A DNA stretch of 64,000 bases from Sanguibacter sp. HDW7 (GTDB lineage: Bacteria; Actinomycetota; Actinomycetes; Actinomycetales; Cellulomonadaceae): NCBI RefSeq assembly GCF_011300875.1, contig NZ_CP049862.1, positions 1,178,001 to 1,242,000 on the forward strand. The letters run 5' to 3'. Under the pieces are notes generated by a model. The model searched no databases. It was not told the origin of the DNA and was given only the letters and a program-made list of their open reading frames with translations. Made by a program: the position numbers and the translations under genes. The stretch's first letter is position 1. Every line of letters begins with the position of its first letter. Shown here piece after piece: positions 16,913 to 24,825 of this stretch.

Positions 16913-17848
16913 TCAGTCGACGAGGTCCGCGTAGAGCACGGTCGAGAGGTAGCGCTCACCGAACGACGGGACGACGACGACGATGAGCTTGCCGGCGTTC
17001 TCGGGACGCTTGCCGATCTCGAGCGCGGCATAGATCGCGGCGCCCGAGGAGATGCCGACGAGGAGGCCGTCGTCGGTCGCGGCGCGGCGTGCGGTCGCGA
17101 TCGCCTGGTCGGCGTTGACGTCGAACACCTCGTCGTAGACGGTCGTGTCGAGGATCTCGGGGACGAAGTTCGCGCCGAGGCCCTGGATCTTGTGCGGGCC
17201 GGGCTGGCCGCCGTTGAGGATCGGGGACTCCTCGGGCTCGACCGCGATGATCTGGACCTCGGGCTTGCGCTCCTTGAGCACCTGGCCGACGCCCGTGATG
17301 GTGCCGCCCGTGCCGATGCCCGCGACGACGATGTCGACCGCGCCGTCGGTGTCGGCCCAGATCTCCTCGGCCGTCGTGCGGCGGTGGACCTCGGGGTTCG
17401 CGGCGTTCGCGAACTGGCGCGCGAGGACCGCGCCCGGACGCGACGCGGCGATCTCGTTGGCCTTGTCGACCGCGCCGCGCATTCCCTCGGAGCCCGGCGT
17501 GAGGATGAGCTCGGCACCGAACGCGCGCAGGAGCGCGCGGCGCTCCTTCGACATGGTCTCGGGCATGGTGAGGACGACGTCGTAGCCGCGGGCCGCGCCG
17601 ACCATCGCGAGGGCGATGCCGGTGTTGCCCGACGTCGCCTCGACGATCGTGCCACCCGGGGCGAGGTCGCCCGACGCCTCGGCCGCGTCGATGATCGCGA
17701 CGCCGATGCGGTCCTTGACGGAGTTCGCGGGGTTGTAGAACTCGAGCTTGGCGACGACGGTCGCGCCGACGCCCTCCGCGAGGCGGTTGAGCTTGACGAG
17801 CGGGGTGTTGCCGACGAGAGCGGTGACGTCGTCGTAGATGCGAGCCAT
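16913..17848 (-). CDS. cysK: Cysteine synthase A (O-acetylserine sulfhydrylase)
   Basis: A 311-residue PLP enzyme that makes cysteine from O-acetylserine and sulfide. The internal-aldimine Lys is K45 in NSVKDRIG; the substrate loop is [11 protein letters not shown] and the phosphate-binding loop [10 protein letters not shown]. The length is standard. The ATG at 17848 is preceded by GAGGAAACC. CysE and CysK normally form the cysteine synthase complex; here they are adjacent with cysK first. A Cys-rich leader peptide frame and inverted repeats lie upstream (see 18030-18113). Confidence 0.97.
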   Translation of the reverse strand: MARIYDDVTALVGNTPLVKLNRLAEGVGATVVAKLEFYNPANSVKDRIGVAIIDAAEASGDLAPGGTIVEATSGNTGIALAMVGAARGYDVVLTMPETMSKERRALLRAFGAELILTPGSEGMRGAVDKANEIAASRPGAVLARQFANAANPEVHRRTTAEEIWADTDGAVDIVVAGIGTGGTITGVGQVLKERKPEVQIIAVEPEESPILNGGQPGPHKIQGLGANFVPEILDTTVYDEVFDVNADQAIATARRAATDDGLLVGISSGAAIYAALEIGKRPENAGKLIVVVVPSFGERYLSTVLYADLVD

Positions 17849-17953
17849 GGTTTCCTCTTCGTGTCGTGCGCGGATGTCGCGCAAGGTCTGTTCCCGGACG
17901 GTGGCCCGGGGGCGTGCTGTGCGGGGACGCGTGCGCGTCACCGGGTGCGGGGC

Positions 17954-18030
17954 GAGCGCTGGCTCATCGAGGCTGTGCGTCGATGCCGGGCGAGCAGGCC
18001 GTCGGGGCACGACGGCGCAGGCCAGCGCTC
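17954..18030 (-). promoter_or_regulatory. Inverted repeat between leader peptide and cysK, candidate attenuator stem
   Basis: GAGCGCTGGC (17954-17963) and GCCAGCGCTC (18021-18030) are perfect 10-bp arms. In the leftward transcript the first arm starts within the leader stop codon region, so a ribosome held at the Cys codons would cover it. This is the expected geometry for ribosome-controlled attenuation; the effect is inferred. Confidence 0.5.
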
Positions 18031-18113
18031 TACAGACAGGGACAGCAGGGACGCGTGAAGGCGTCGGCCGCGACGGTGCGGCATGCGAGGGAGGCGGTGG
18101 CGATGTGCAGCAC
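18030..18113 (-). CDS. Cysteine-rich leader peptide upstream of cysK
   Basis: A 27-residue frame starts at GTG 18113 with GGGAGG placed 5-6 nt upstream. It reads [12 protein letters not shown], then TVAADAF, and ends TRPCCPCL before TAG: three Cys codons in the last five residues and one earlier. It resembles the short leader peptides that precede sulfur-metabolism operons in actinobacteria; mycobacterial poly-cysteine leaders are known cysteine-responsive attenuators. Its position 180 bp before cysK, followed by an inverted repeat, suggests that shortage of Cys-tRNA modulates cysK-cysE. The regulatory role is inferred. Confidence 0.6.
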   Translation of the reverse strand: MLHIATASLACRTVAADAFTRPCCPCL

Positions 18114-18184
18114 GTCGACCTCCCAGGCATCGGCGCCGCCGAAGGGCAGCGCGGTGGTGGCGGCCGTCCGGCACGCCAAGGTTG

Positions 18185-18214
18185 ATGCTAGCCCTCGCCC
18201 GCGACGTGCGGCAA
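18185..18214 (-). promoter_or_regulatory. Candidate promoter for leader-cysK-cysE
   Basis: On the minus strand TTGCCG (-35, 18214-18209) and TAGCAT (-10, 18190-18185) are 18 bp apart, about 70 bp upstream of the leader start. Confidence 0.45.
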
Positions 18215-18463
18215 TGTGACTCGCGCCCGGGTGTCGTGAGTTGTGCGCCCGCGGGCCGACGCGCACCGCGCCCGGAAGGTGCGGTCTGTGGGGTCGGCGT
18301 GCGCAACCGGCTTTGTGTCCGATGCGCGCACAGGCAACGGGTGGATGTGGTGGGTGACGGTGTTCGCAGGCACGGGCTTCTGGTCGGCATCATCGCTGCC
18401 GCCTCGTTCGTCAAGGCCGTGAAGTCGACGGCCAGGATCCTCGACGCCGCGTTCGGCGGTCCC
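18215..18463. other. Intergenic stretch without a supported gene
   Basis: About 250 bp between the cysK promoter region and the end of the flavoprotein gene. Short frames occur on both strands, none with a ribosome site plus a recognisable product. Confidence 0.55.
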
Positions 18464-19561
18464 TCATGCGACGCGTCGGTGCGCGGCGAGCGCCGCGCGT
18501 CGTCCGGCTCTCGTCGCGCCGAGCGTCGACGCGGACGCGCCGTAGCCGACGAGCAGCACGCGCGGGTCCTTGTCGACGACGGTGCCGTCGGTGCGGATGC
18601 CGCCGCCAGGCTCGCGCAGCCGCAGCGGCGCAAGATGGTCGATCGCGTGGCGGAAGCCTGTCGCCCACACGACGGTGTCGGCGCGGACGACGTGCTCGGT
18701 GCCGTCGTCGTCGGCGAACACGACGCCGTCCGGAACCATGCGCGTGAACATGCCTCGCGAGACGAGCGTGCCGCGCTCGATGCCGCGCCGGTAGGTGTCG
18801 GTGAGGGGGAGGCCGGTCGCGGCGACGACCGAGAGCGTCGGCAGCCCGGCGAGCGTGCGCTCGCGCACGCGACGCTCGACGTCGAGGCCCCACGCGGGGT
18901 CGAACGGCTCGGGCGTCCAGCCGGGCGCCCGACGCGTCGCCCACGTCGTCGTGCGGGCGACGCCCTCGAGCCCGAGCAGCAGCTGCACGGCCGACGTGCC
19001 GCCGCCCACGACGACGACGTCCTGGTCACGCATGTCCTCGACCGTCCAGAAGTCGCGCGTGTGCATCTGCCGGCCGCCGAACGTCTCGCGGCCGGCGACG
19101 TACGGCCAGTGCGGGCGGTCCCACGTGCCGGTCGCGCTCACGAGCGTGCGGGCGCGCCAGGAGCCGGCGTCGGTCGTCACGGTGAGCGGTCCGTCCGGTC
19201 CGTCGTCGGAGGACACGGCGGTGACGCGGACGGGCCGCACGACGGGCAGGTCGAAGCGCTGCTCGTACGTGCCGTAGTAGCGCTCGACGACGGCGCTCGC
19301 GGGCTCGGTCGGGTCGGGCGTGCCGAGGGGGAGGCCGGGCAGGTCTGCGATGCCGTGCGCGCCGCCGAACGTCAGCGACGGCCAGCGGTGGCGCCACGCG
19401 CCGCCCGGCCCGGGGTTCGCGTCGAGCACGACGTGCTCCGTGCCGAGGCGCTGCAGGTGGTAGGACGCCGAGAGCCCGGCCTGACCGGCTCCCACGACGA
19501 CGACGTCGTGGACGCCGTGGTCCGTCGCCGCGGCACGGCTGCGCTCGTCGAGGGTCGTCAT
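18464..19561 (-). CDS. FAD/NAD(P)-binding oxidoreductase (flavin-monooxygenase type)
   Basis: A 365-residue flavoprotein. The FAD Rossmann motif VVVVGAGQAGLSASYHLQ is at about 20-37. PGPGGAWRHRWPSL and DLPGLPLG match the FMO/baeyer-villiger-like 'NAD(P)-binding domain-containing protein' group. A second dinucleotide motif VVVVGGGTSAVQLLL is near 200, and ATGF(RH) near 315. The substrate is unknown. It ends without an obvious partner and diverges from the gene at 19619. Confidence 0.88.
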   Translation of the reverse strand: MTTLDERSRAAATDHGVHDVVVVGAGQAGLSASYHLQRLGTEHVVLDANPGPGGAWRHRWPSLTFGGAHGIADLPGLPLGTPDPTEPASAVVERYYGTYEQRFDLPVVRPVRVTAVSSDDGPDGPLTVTTDAGSWRARTLVSATGTWDRPHWPYVAGRETFGGRQMHTRDFWTVEDMRDQDVVVVGGGTSAVQLLLGLEGVARTTTWATRRAPGWTPEPFDPAWGLDVERRVRERTLAGLPTLSVVAATGLPLTDTYRRGIERGTLVSRGMFTRMVPDGVVFADDDGTEHVVRADTVVWATGFRHAIDHLAPLRLREPGGGIRTDGTVVDKDPRVLLVGYGASASTLGATRAGRRAALAAHRRVA

Positions 19562-19618
19562 GCCCGGTCAACGCCCCCGGTGCGGGCGGGATTCCGTGAC
19601 GGCTGCCACGATGGGTCG

Positions 19619-20701
19619 ATGGGACACAAGCTCACCGCGCGCGACGTCCGGCGCGTGCGCGTCGCCTCGCTCGGGCTCGACGGACGGTTCGCGACGGGTG
19701 CCGGCGCAGACGATGTCGTGGCTGCCGCCTCGGGGCTGCTCGCCGTCCAGGGACAGGACCTCGGGCAGGTGCTGTGGGCGCTCGGGCTGCGCGCCGGCGC
19801 AACGGTCACGCAGGTGCGGGAGGCGTTCACGCGCGGCGACCTCGTGTGGTTGTGGCCGCTGCGTGGGACGCTCCACGCGCTGGCGGCCGACGACCTGCCG
19901 TGGCTGCTGTCGCTCACGGGGGAGCGTATGCGTCGGGCGGCGGCGCGACGGCGCGAGCAGCTCGGCATCGCCGACCGTGACCTCGAGGCAGCGCGCACAG
20001 CCGCCGTGTCGCTGATGCACGGCGGCGGGGCGTCGCGTGCCACGCTGCTCGCTGCGTTCGTGGACGCCGGGCAGGGCGTCGCCGCAGGCCGCGGGTACCA
20101 CCTCATCGTCGATCTGGCCGTCCAGGGAGTCCTCGCACTCGGACCGTTCGACGGCACCGAGCATCTCTTCGTCCTGCTCGACGAGCTCGTGCCCGACCTC
20201 GTCGTCACTCCGCGAGCCACCGCGGTGCGGACGCTCGTCGAACGCTACGTCCGCGGGCACGGGCCGGCGACGCCCGCCGATGTCGCCCGCTGGTGCGGGC
20301 TGCCGCTCGGCGACCTGAGGCCCGCGCTCGCGGACCTCGCCGACGCCGGGGTGGTCACGTCCGTCGAGATCCCGTCCGGTCCCGCGTGGGTCGTGCCCGA
20401 CGCCCTCGACGCCGCCCCGCGCGCGACGGGAGTGCTGCTCCTGCCCGGGTTCGATGAGCTTGTCCTCGGCTACGCCGACCGCACCGCGACCCTCACCACC
20501 GCGCACGAGACGCTCATCGTGCCGGGTGGCAACGGCGTCTTCAAACCTGTCGTCGTCGCCGACGGACGCGCCGTCGCGACGTGGACCGCGGGACGCGACG
20601 GGTCGGTCTCTGCAGAGCCGCTGAGCAGGCCGCTCACGGCTGCCGTGGAGCGCGGGGTGAGGGTGCAGGCGCGACACGTTGAGCGCTTTCGCGCTGGGTG
20701 A
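19619..20701 (+). CDS. Winged-helix DNA-binding protein, AlkZ-like DNA glycosylase family (HTH_42)
   Basis: The 360-residue product belongs to the family of AlkZ/YcaQ, winged-helix DNA glycosylases that unhook interstrand crosslinks or excise bulky bases. LLAVQGQDLGQVLWAL (about 39-54) contains the Q-x-Q catalytic motif; WPLRGTLHALAADDLPWLL and LLPGFDELVLGYADR are conserved blocks of the family. AlkX-like and AlkZ-like members differ in substrate, and the assignment here is at family level. The ATG at 19619 was chosen because MGHKLTARDVRRVR begins the conserved region; an ATG at 19611 is out of frame. Confidence 0.85.
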   Translation: MGHKLTARDVRRVRVASLGLDGRFATGAGADDVVAAASGLLAVQGQDLGQVLWALGLRAGATVTQVREAFTRGDLVWLWPLRGTLHALAADDLPWLLSLTGERMRRAAARRREQLGIADRDLEAARTAAVSLMHGGGASRATLLAAFVDAGQGVAAGRGYHLIVDLAVQGVLALGPFDGTEHLFVLLDELVPDLVVTPRATAVRTLVERYVRGHGPATPADVARWCGLPLGDLRPALADLADAGVVTSVEIPSGPAWVVPDALDAAPRATGVLLLPGFDELVLGYADRTATLTTAHETLIVPGGNGVFKPVVVADGRAVATWTAGRDGSVSAEPLSRPLTAAVERGVRVQARHVERFRAG

Positions 20702-20704
20702 CGC

Positions 20705-21436
20705 CTATCCGGCGGTGATCGCGCGTTCGGCAGCCACGGGGTCGTCGAGGCCAGCCTGCTCGAACGCTTCCTGACGTCGCTTGACCTGACCGGGCGCGGA
20801 GCTGTGCGCGTACCACGTGACGATGTCGAAGGCGCGCAATGGTGTGACCAGTTCTGCTCCGGCCACGCCCTCGGAAAGTCTTGACAGGTGCTCGTGAACG
20901 GTCTCTCCGTCGATCTCGGAAAGGAGCAGCGTGTGCATCATCTCCCAATGGCCGCGCGCGCTGCGCATGCCCAGGGCCTGTGCCACGACGCTGTCGTAGA
21001 TCGGGACAAGTCGTGGTCGCTTTCGGGCCATGAGCTTGCTCGCGCTCGTCGGGCCCATCCCGGGGATGTCGCGGAGCAGCTGCCAGAGGGACTGGAGCGC
21101 CTCCTCCGGATCGAGGATGGCCTTCTCGTCGACCTCCCACAGGTTCGTCTCGGGCGGAGGAGCGTCGGCGAGCAGGGCCGAGACTCTGCCGGCGTCCTCG
21201 ACCAGGAGTCGCATGACGGCGTCGCCACCGACGGGAACTGCCAGACAAGAGAGCGCGACGATGTCCGCGGTGGTCACCTTGTTGGCGTGGGCGGGGTCGT
21301 TCCACGGGTGGCCCACAGACTCGAAGCCGCGGCCCGTGAACGTCGTGAGGTAGTGGGAGAGCAGGGCGCGCGCGACATCCGTGTTGTCGGGATAGAGCAC
21401 CCGGGGAAGCCTGAGCGGTGCGGTGGACGTGCTCAT
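20705..21436 (-). CDS. DUF6308-type protein with helix-hairpin-helix-like motif
   Basis: The product has 243 residues. LRDIPGMGPTSASKLMARKRPRLVPIYDS (about 118-146) resembles a helix-hairpin-helix followed by an Asp, as in HhH DNA glycosylase-like folds, and matches proteins annotated as DUF6308. No catalytic Lys is evident. GAGGAG at 21444-21449 lies 7 nt from the ATG at 21436 and 4 nt from an ATG at 21439; I prefer 21436. It lies just outside the left att site of the integrated element and converges with the AlkZ-like gene, leaving 3 bp between stops. Confidence 0.75.
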   Translation of the reverse strand: MSTSTAPLRLPRVLYPDNTDVARALLSHYLTTFTGRGFESVGHPWNDPAHANKVTTADIVALSCLAVPVGGDAVMRLLVEDAGRVSALLADAPPPETNLWEVDEKAILDPEEALQSLWQLLRDIPGMGPTSASKLMARKRPRLVPIYDSVVAQALGMRSARGHWEMMHTLLLSEIDGETVHEHLSRLSEGVAGAELVTPLRAFDIVTWYAHSSAPGQVKRRQEAFEQAGLDDPVAAERAITAG

Positions 21437-21528
21437 CATGAGACTCCTCGCATCGTTGACGATGAACCCAGGGAGGCGGGAGCGCAGGGGGCGTGAGGTT
21501 CTGCGACCGCCGCTCGCACGTTCCCGGT

Positions 21529-21572
21529 GGAGCGGATGACGGGAATCGAACCCGCGTAATCAGTTTGGAAGA
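21529..21572 (-). repeat. att site, left copy (44 bp, tRNA-Gly 3' end duplicate)
   Basis: Identical to 26095-26138, beginning GGAGCGGATGACGGGAATCG and ending CAGTTTGGAAGA. It diverges immediately on both sides. Confidence 0.95.
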
Positions 21573-21591
21573 ATGCTCCGAGGCGAAAAGC

Positions 21592-21605
21592 GACCTGCGG
21601 AAACG
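21592..21605. repeat. Subterminal direct repeat, left copy
   Basis: GACCTGCGGAAACG recurs at 26078-26091 just inside the other end. It is a probable arm-type or accessory-factor binding site. Confidence 0.5.
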
Positions 21606-21677
21606 GCTTCTGATCTGCAAAAACATGAAACGTAGCGAACTCAAGCGGCCACGTCGTGCCATAAGTTGCCCCCTCTT

Positions 21678-21707
21678 CTGGCACGGATCTGGCACGAACG
21701 TGGCACA
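21678..21707. repeat. Triple TGGCAC array, candidate integrase arm sites (left)
   Basis: TGGCAC occurs three times at about 11-bp spacing, including TGGCACGGATCTGGCACG. The same 18-bp block occurs at the right end after the integrase stop (25994-26024). Confidence 0.6.
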
Positions 21708-21708
21708 C

Positions 21709-21745
21709 GAGAGCCCCCCACCGGAGGAGACGGAGGGGGGCTCTC
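21709..21745 (-). terminator. Hairpin downstream of the satellite cargo operon
   Basis: Arms GAGAGCCCCCC / GGGGGGCTCTC (11 bp) at 21709-21719 and 21735-21745. A second hairpin with 12-bp arms (GACCGCGCGGGG) is at 21790-21831, directly after the stop of the last cargo gene. Confidence 0.65.
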
Positions 21746-21789
21746 GACGCTCCGTGCGCACCCCCGAACAAGGCGCTTGGAGCGGCTGT

Positions 21790-21831
21790 GACCGCGCGGG
21801 GTCGCGGAGGACGGTCCGTCCCCGCGCGGTC
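21790..21831 (-). terminator. Hairpin directly after the last cargo gene
   Basis: Arms GACCGCGCGGGG (21790-21801) and CCCCGCGCGGTC (21820-21831). The stop of the leftward gene is at 21834. Confidence 0.65.
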
Positions 21832-21833
21832 GG

Positions 21834-22070
21834 CTAGTCGGGCATCGGGAACGCCCGGCGCTGAACCCCTGCGGAGAGCCCCGGCGCGAGGAGAACCTCA
21901 CGGACGCGCTGGCCCCGGAAGACGAGAACGTGGACCGTCCCATCCGCACAGCGGACGTAGGTCGCACCCTCGCGCGTGACGGTGTCGGCGGTCGCGGGGA
22001 CGCCCCACGAGCCCGCGCCGACGTCGACGCGCTGCGGCCCCGAGATCCTCGGGCGGACGAGCGTGGTCAC
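21834..22070 (-). CDS. Small cargo protein of unknown function
   Basis: 78 residues: MTTLVRPRISGPQR, a VGAGSWGVPAT segment, a beta-rich middle (GATYVRCADGTVHVLVFRG) and a basic end. No family recognised. Its ATG overlaps the stop of the preceding cargo gene (start 22070, stop of neighbour 22067), so it is the last gene of a coupled leftward operon inside the element. Confidence 0.65.
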   Translation of the reverse strand: MTTLVRPRISGPQRVDVGAGSWGVPATADTVTREGATYVRCADGTVHVLVFRGQRVREVLLAPGLSAGVQRRAFPMPD

Positions 22071-22489
22071 GAGTCGTCCCCGAGGTGCTCAGCCTCGATT
22101 GCGGCGAGATCGAGAAACGCGCCGAGGCTCAGCACGACGAAACTGTCCCGCGCTGCGTGGCCCGGACGTGCCCAGACGACGGCGCTGTGCGGGCGGTCGT
22201 CGACCTCAGCGGCGACGTCTGCGCGGAGGAGCCACCCCTGCCAATCGCGCCTGCCCCAACTCGTCGTGGTCATGAGTGCCCATCGGTCCGTGAGGATGTG
22301 GGACATCTGCAAGCGTGAGCGCTCGTCGTCGGAGATGCGGCGGCGCTCCTCGCGGACCTTGACCCGGATGCCCCGGCTCTCGACGATCATGCCGACGAGA
22401 GTCATGAACAGGTTCTGACGGTGCCTGTACGTCGTCGCTGGCAGGTTGTTGACCGGCAAGTCGGCGTGGAGGTGCTCATGGACGGTCAC
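22067..22489 (-). CDS. Cargo protein of unknown function (140 aa)
   Basis: The GTG at 22489 overlaps the upstream stop (GTGA) and follows GGGAGG by 6-7 nt. Residues include HEHLHADLPVNNLPATTYRHRQNLF, a basic/acidic helix (KVREERRRISDDERSRLQM) and a hydrophobic end. I recognise no enzyme motif. Translational coupling to both neighbours argues that it is expressed with them. Confidence 0.65.
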   Translation of the reverse strand: MTVHEHLHADLPVNNLPATTYRHRQNLFMTLVGMIVESRGIRVKVREERRRISDDERSRLQMSHILTDRWALMTTTSWGRRDWQGWLLRADVAAEVDDRPHSAVVWARPGHAARDSFVVLSLGAFLDLAAIEAEHLGDDS

Positions 22490-22935
22490 GCCCGACCTCC
22501 CGGGTAGCGAGCCGTGATCGAGTTCGTGGCCTGCGGAGGGCCGTAGTCCGTCTCGACGCGGCGCAGGGCGTCCCAGCGCCGGGACTCGGGCAGTGCCCAC
22601 GCCTCGCGGCGGGCGCGCTCGCGGGCCTCGGTGTGCTCGGGGGTCCCCGGCTCCCACGACGTGAGCCCCTCGGGGGCCGGACCGCGCGCGAACATGCGCT
22701 GGCCCCAGCGGGCGATCTGCGCGGGCTCGTCGTCGATGAGATCGAGCCACGAGCCGCCGAGGCGGTCGATGCTCGCGGCGATCATGGGCTCCGTGAGCGT
22801 GAGCGTCTGCCCGCGACGGAGCGTGATCGGCGGGGGTCCGCCGATGGGCTCGGTGCTTGTCGAGAGCGTGAGGCCGGAGCGGACCCCGTGGATCTCGTCC
22901 CCGGGCTGCGGGCGGGTGTGCGGGGCGTCGGTCAT
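22486..22935 (-). CDS. Phage-type protein found near packaging/head genes (149 aa)
   Basis: The segment ITLRRGQTLTLTEPMIAASIDRLG followed by SWLDLIDDEPAQIARWGQ is a pattern I know from uncharacterised proteins in the structural or packaging cassettes of actinophages. The rest is charged (HTEARERARREAWALPESRRW). The ATG at 22935 overlaps the upstream stop (ATGA) and has GGAGG 8 nt upstream. The function is unknown; the phage link is family recollection, not a motif with known activity. Confidence 0.65.
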   Translation of the reverse strand: MTDAPHTRPQPGDEIHGVRSGLTLSTSTEPIGGPPPITLRRGQTLTLTEPMIAASIDRLGGSWLDLIDDEPAQIARWGQRMFARGPAPEGLTSWEPGTPEHTEARERARREAWALPESRRWDALRRVETDYGPPQATNSITARYPGGRA

Positions 22936-23489
22936 GCGAGAACCTCCGAGAGGGCGTGTGCGGGCGTCTGAGGGGGTGTGTGGGCGGCTGCGAGCCGCGC
23001 GAGGGCGTCGGCTGCGTCGGGCTGTTCGCGGGCGCGCAGAGCGGCGGAGAGCGGCGCTGCGATCTCGGGGTGCTGGCGGACCGCGTCCGCGACGGCGCGG
23101 GCGAGGGCCTCGGCATCCGCGAGGCTGCGGGCGATCTCGGCATCGTCGATCCCGAGGCGGTCCGCGAGTGCTCCCACGACGGTCACGGTCGTCCGTGCTG
23201 CGGCGAGGACGTCCGAGGGGCGTCCTCCGAGGAGGGCGGCTGCTCGGGCTGCCCGCACGTCGGCGAGAGCGTCTACGAGGGCTCCCACGACGTCTGAGGT
23301 CCCGACCTCCTCCGAGGCTCGGATGTCGCGGAGGAGGTCTGCGCGAACGCATCGCGAGGCGTGGCGGAAGATCGCGCTGCGCGAGATCCCGAATGCGGCG
23401 GCAAGATCTTCTTTTCGCTCGCCCGCGAGGACGCGGGCGTCGATATCCCGCCGCTGCGGATGCGCGCAGGTGGTGCAGAGTCTAGCCAT
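22932..23489 (-). CDS. Zinc-ribbon/HTH protein, small-terminase-like
   Basis: The 185-residue product begins MARLCTTCAHPQRRDIDARV with a CxxC...H pattern, then a helix-turn-helix (KEDLAAAFGISRSAIFRHASRC, about 27-48), then a long Ala-rich helical region of about 110 residues. This order (short Cys motif, HTH, helical oligomerisation region) is seen in phage small terminase subunits and related DNA-recognition proteins. A plasmid regulator is the alternative. GGAGGAGGAAT precedes the ATG at 23489. It is first in the four-gene coupled operon. Confidence 0.65.
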   Translation of the reverse strand: MARLCTTCAHPQRRDIDARVLAGERKEDLAAAFGISRSAIFRHASRCVRADLLRDIRASEEVGTSDVVGALVDALADVRAARAAALLGGRPSDVLAAARTTVTVVGALADRLGIDDAEIARSLADAEALARAVADAVRQHPEIAAPLSAALRAREQPDAADALARLAAAHTPPQTPAHALSEVLA

Positions 23490-23580
23490 TTCGAGATTCC
23501 TCCTCCGCGAGGCCGAATCGGTCTCGCACTTACTATCGGCCGGAGAGGCGAAGACGTGCCGGAGATCTTGGCGAGAACTA

Positions 23581-24363
23581 TTAGGTCCCGGTTTCGCTAG
23601 GTCGGAATATTCCTCCGACCGCGCGAAGTCTCCGATTGTGCGAAGCGCTCTCGATCTCGTGCCAGAGGTCAAGGGCGTCTGCGTCCCCGGACGCTGCGGC
23701 TCTGAGGACGGCCTCGGGGGTGCCTGCGATACCTCCGGGGTGTCCCCACGCCTGTGAGGCTGCGTAGGTGGCCGCTGCGGCCCTCTGGCGGGGTGTCTCG
23801 GGGGTGCTGACGTGCTGTGCGGAGGGGTGGGCGAGGATGCCGAGGCGTGAGGTCGATCCGAGCCACCGTGAGGTGATCTCCCGTGCGAGGTCGACGGCCT
23901 CAGCGCGAGGCGTATATCTAGATCTGACAAGGATCGTGTGCAGGTGAGGGTGCCACCCTGCGGTGCTCAGAGCGATCCCCGTCAGCCGCATGTGACCGTC
24001 GACGCGGCCAGCCAGCCAGCCCCGGCGCGTCAGCGCTCCCCATGCGGCGTCAAGGTCGTCCCAGACGCTTGCCAGAGGCGCTCCGGGAGGGGTGTCGACC
24101 GTGGCGGTCCAAAGGAGGGCGGTCCCCGCCTCAGCGACGACGGAGCGGGCGTGTGAGGCGTCGGCGCGCTGGCGTCTGGGGCCGCATCGTGTGCAGAGGA
24201 GATGCGTGCAGCGCCGTCGGCCGTACCGGCCGCACTCGCGGATCTTGGCAAGCGTTGTGACGTCGCGGAGGAACGCATCGAGCCCCCGAGGGGGGATTGT
24301 TTCTGTATCTAGTGACAGTAGATAGGGCTGTGGCGCAGAGGGCGCGAAGTCTAAGATGGGCAT
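23581..24363 (-). CDS. Rolling-circle-type replication initiator (HUH Rep)
   Basis: 260 residues. A Cys/His cluster (RECGRYGRRRCTHLLCTRCGPRR, about 38-60) resembles the N-terminal metal-binding part of actinomycete plasmid Reps. The HUH motif is HPHLH at 138-142 after STAGW. A candidate nicking Tyr lies in AATYAASQAWG (about 203), but the usual YxxK Lys is Ser here. GGGAG precedes the ATG at 24363. It would nick the element's origin for rolling-circle replication after excision, as in pSAM2-type elements. Confidence 0.75.
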   Translation of the reverse strand: MPILDFAPSAPQPYLLSLDTETIPPRGLDAFLRDVTTLAKIRECGRYGRRRCTHLLCTRCGPRRQRADASHARSVVAEAGTALLWTATVDTPPGAPLASVWDDLDAAWGALTRRGWLAGRVDGHMRLTGIALSTAGWHPHLHTILVRSRYTPRAEAVDLAREITSRWLGSTSRLGILAHPSAQHVSTPETPRQRAAAATYAASQAWGHPGGIAGTPEAVLRAAASGDADALDLWHEIESASHNRRLRAVGGIFRPSETGT

Positions 24364-24433
24364 TGCAGTCTCCCGGTAGCGCCGGGGTCGGCAAACAACG
24401 GCGCTACCCATACCATCGGCATGAATGTGAGAG

Positions 24434-24454
24434 AGCCCCCGATAGTCGGGGGCT
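24434..24454 (-). terminator. Hairpin between xis and rep
   Basis: AGCCCCCGA / TCGGGGGCT (9-bp arms, 3-nt loop), followed by TTTCTC on the plus strand and CTCTC on the minus strand. It could end the leftward xis transcript before rep. Confidence 0.7.
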
Positions 24455-24477
24455 TTCTCATTTCATGAATCTTGTGG

Positions 24478-24684
24478 TCAGAATGCCGTTGTGGCAGGAA
24501 TCTTGTTTGCGTCGACGAATGCCGCGAGGTCGTCGACCTCGAAGCGCACGGCCCTCCCGACGTGGACGGCGGGGATGCGCCGCTCAGCGGCGAGGCGGCG
24601 GACGGTGCGGGGCGAGACACCGAGGATCTCGGCTGCGGCGGAGGTGTCGACGAGCGGGCGGCGGGGCTGGGGTGTCGTGTTCAT
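24478..24684 (-). CDS. xis: Excisionase (MerR/Xis-type helix-turn-helix)
   Basis: The 68-residue product has the standard Xis pattern: LVDTSAAAEILGVSPRTVRRLAAERRIP (HTH, about 11-38), then VHVGRAVRFEVDDLAAFVDA (wing). It binds near att sites and directs the integrase toward excision. It diverges from int, with the two starts about 140 bp apart. Confidence 0.88.
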   Translation of the reverse strand: MNTTPQPRRPLVDTSAAAEILGVSPRTVRRLAAERRIPAVHVGRAVRFEVDDLAAFVDANKIPATTAF

Positions 24685-24825
24685 GGCAGTGGTACGCCCC
24701 AGCGGACCGATCTCACAGTGACCGGCCTCGCGTGGCCTCGACTTCGCGCCGGGGCCTCTCGGGCGTAGAACGCTCTAGACACGCTGGGTATGATCAGTCT
24801 TAGTGGCACAACCGAGGAGGACCCC

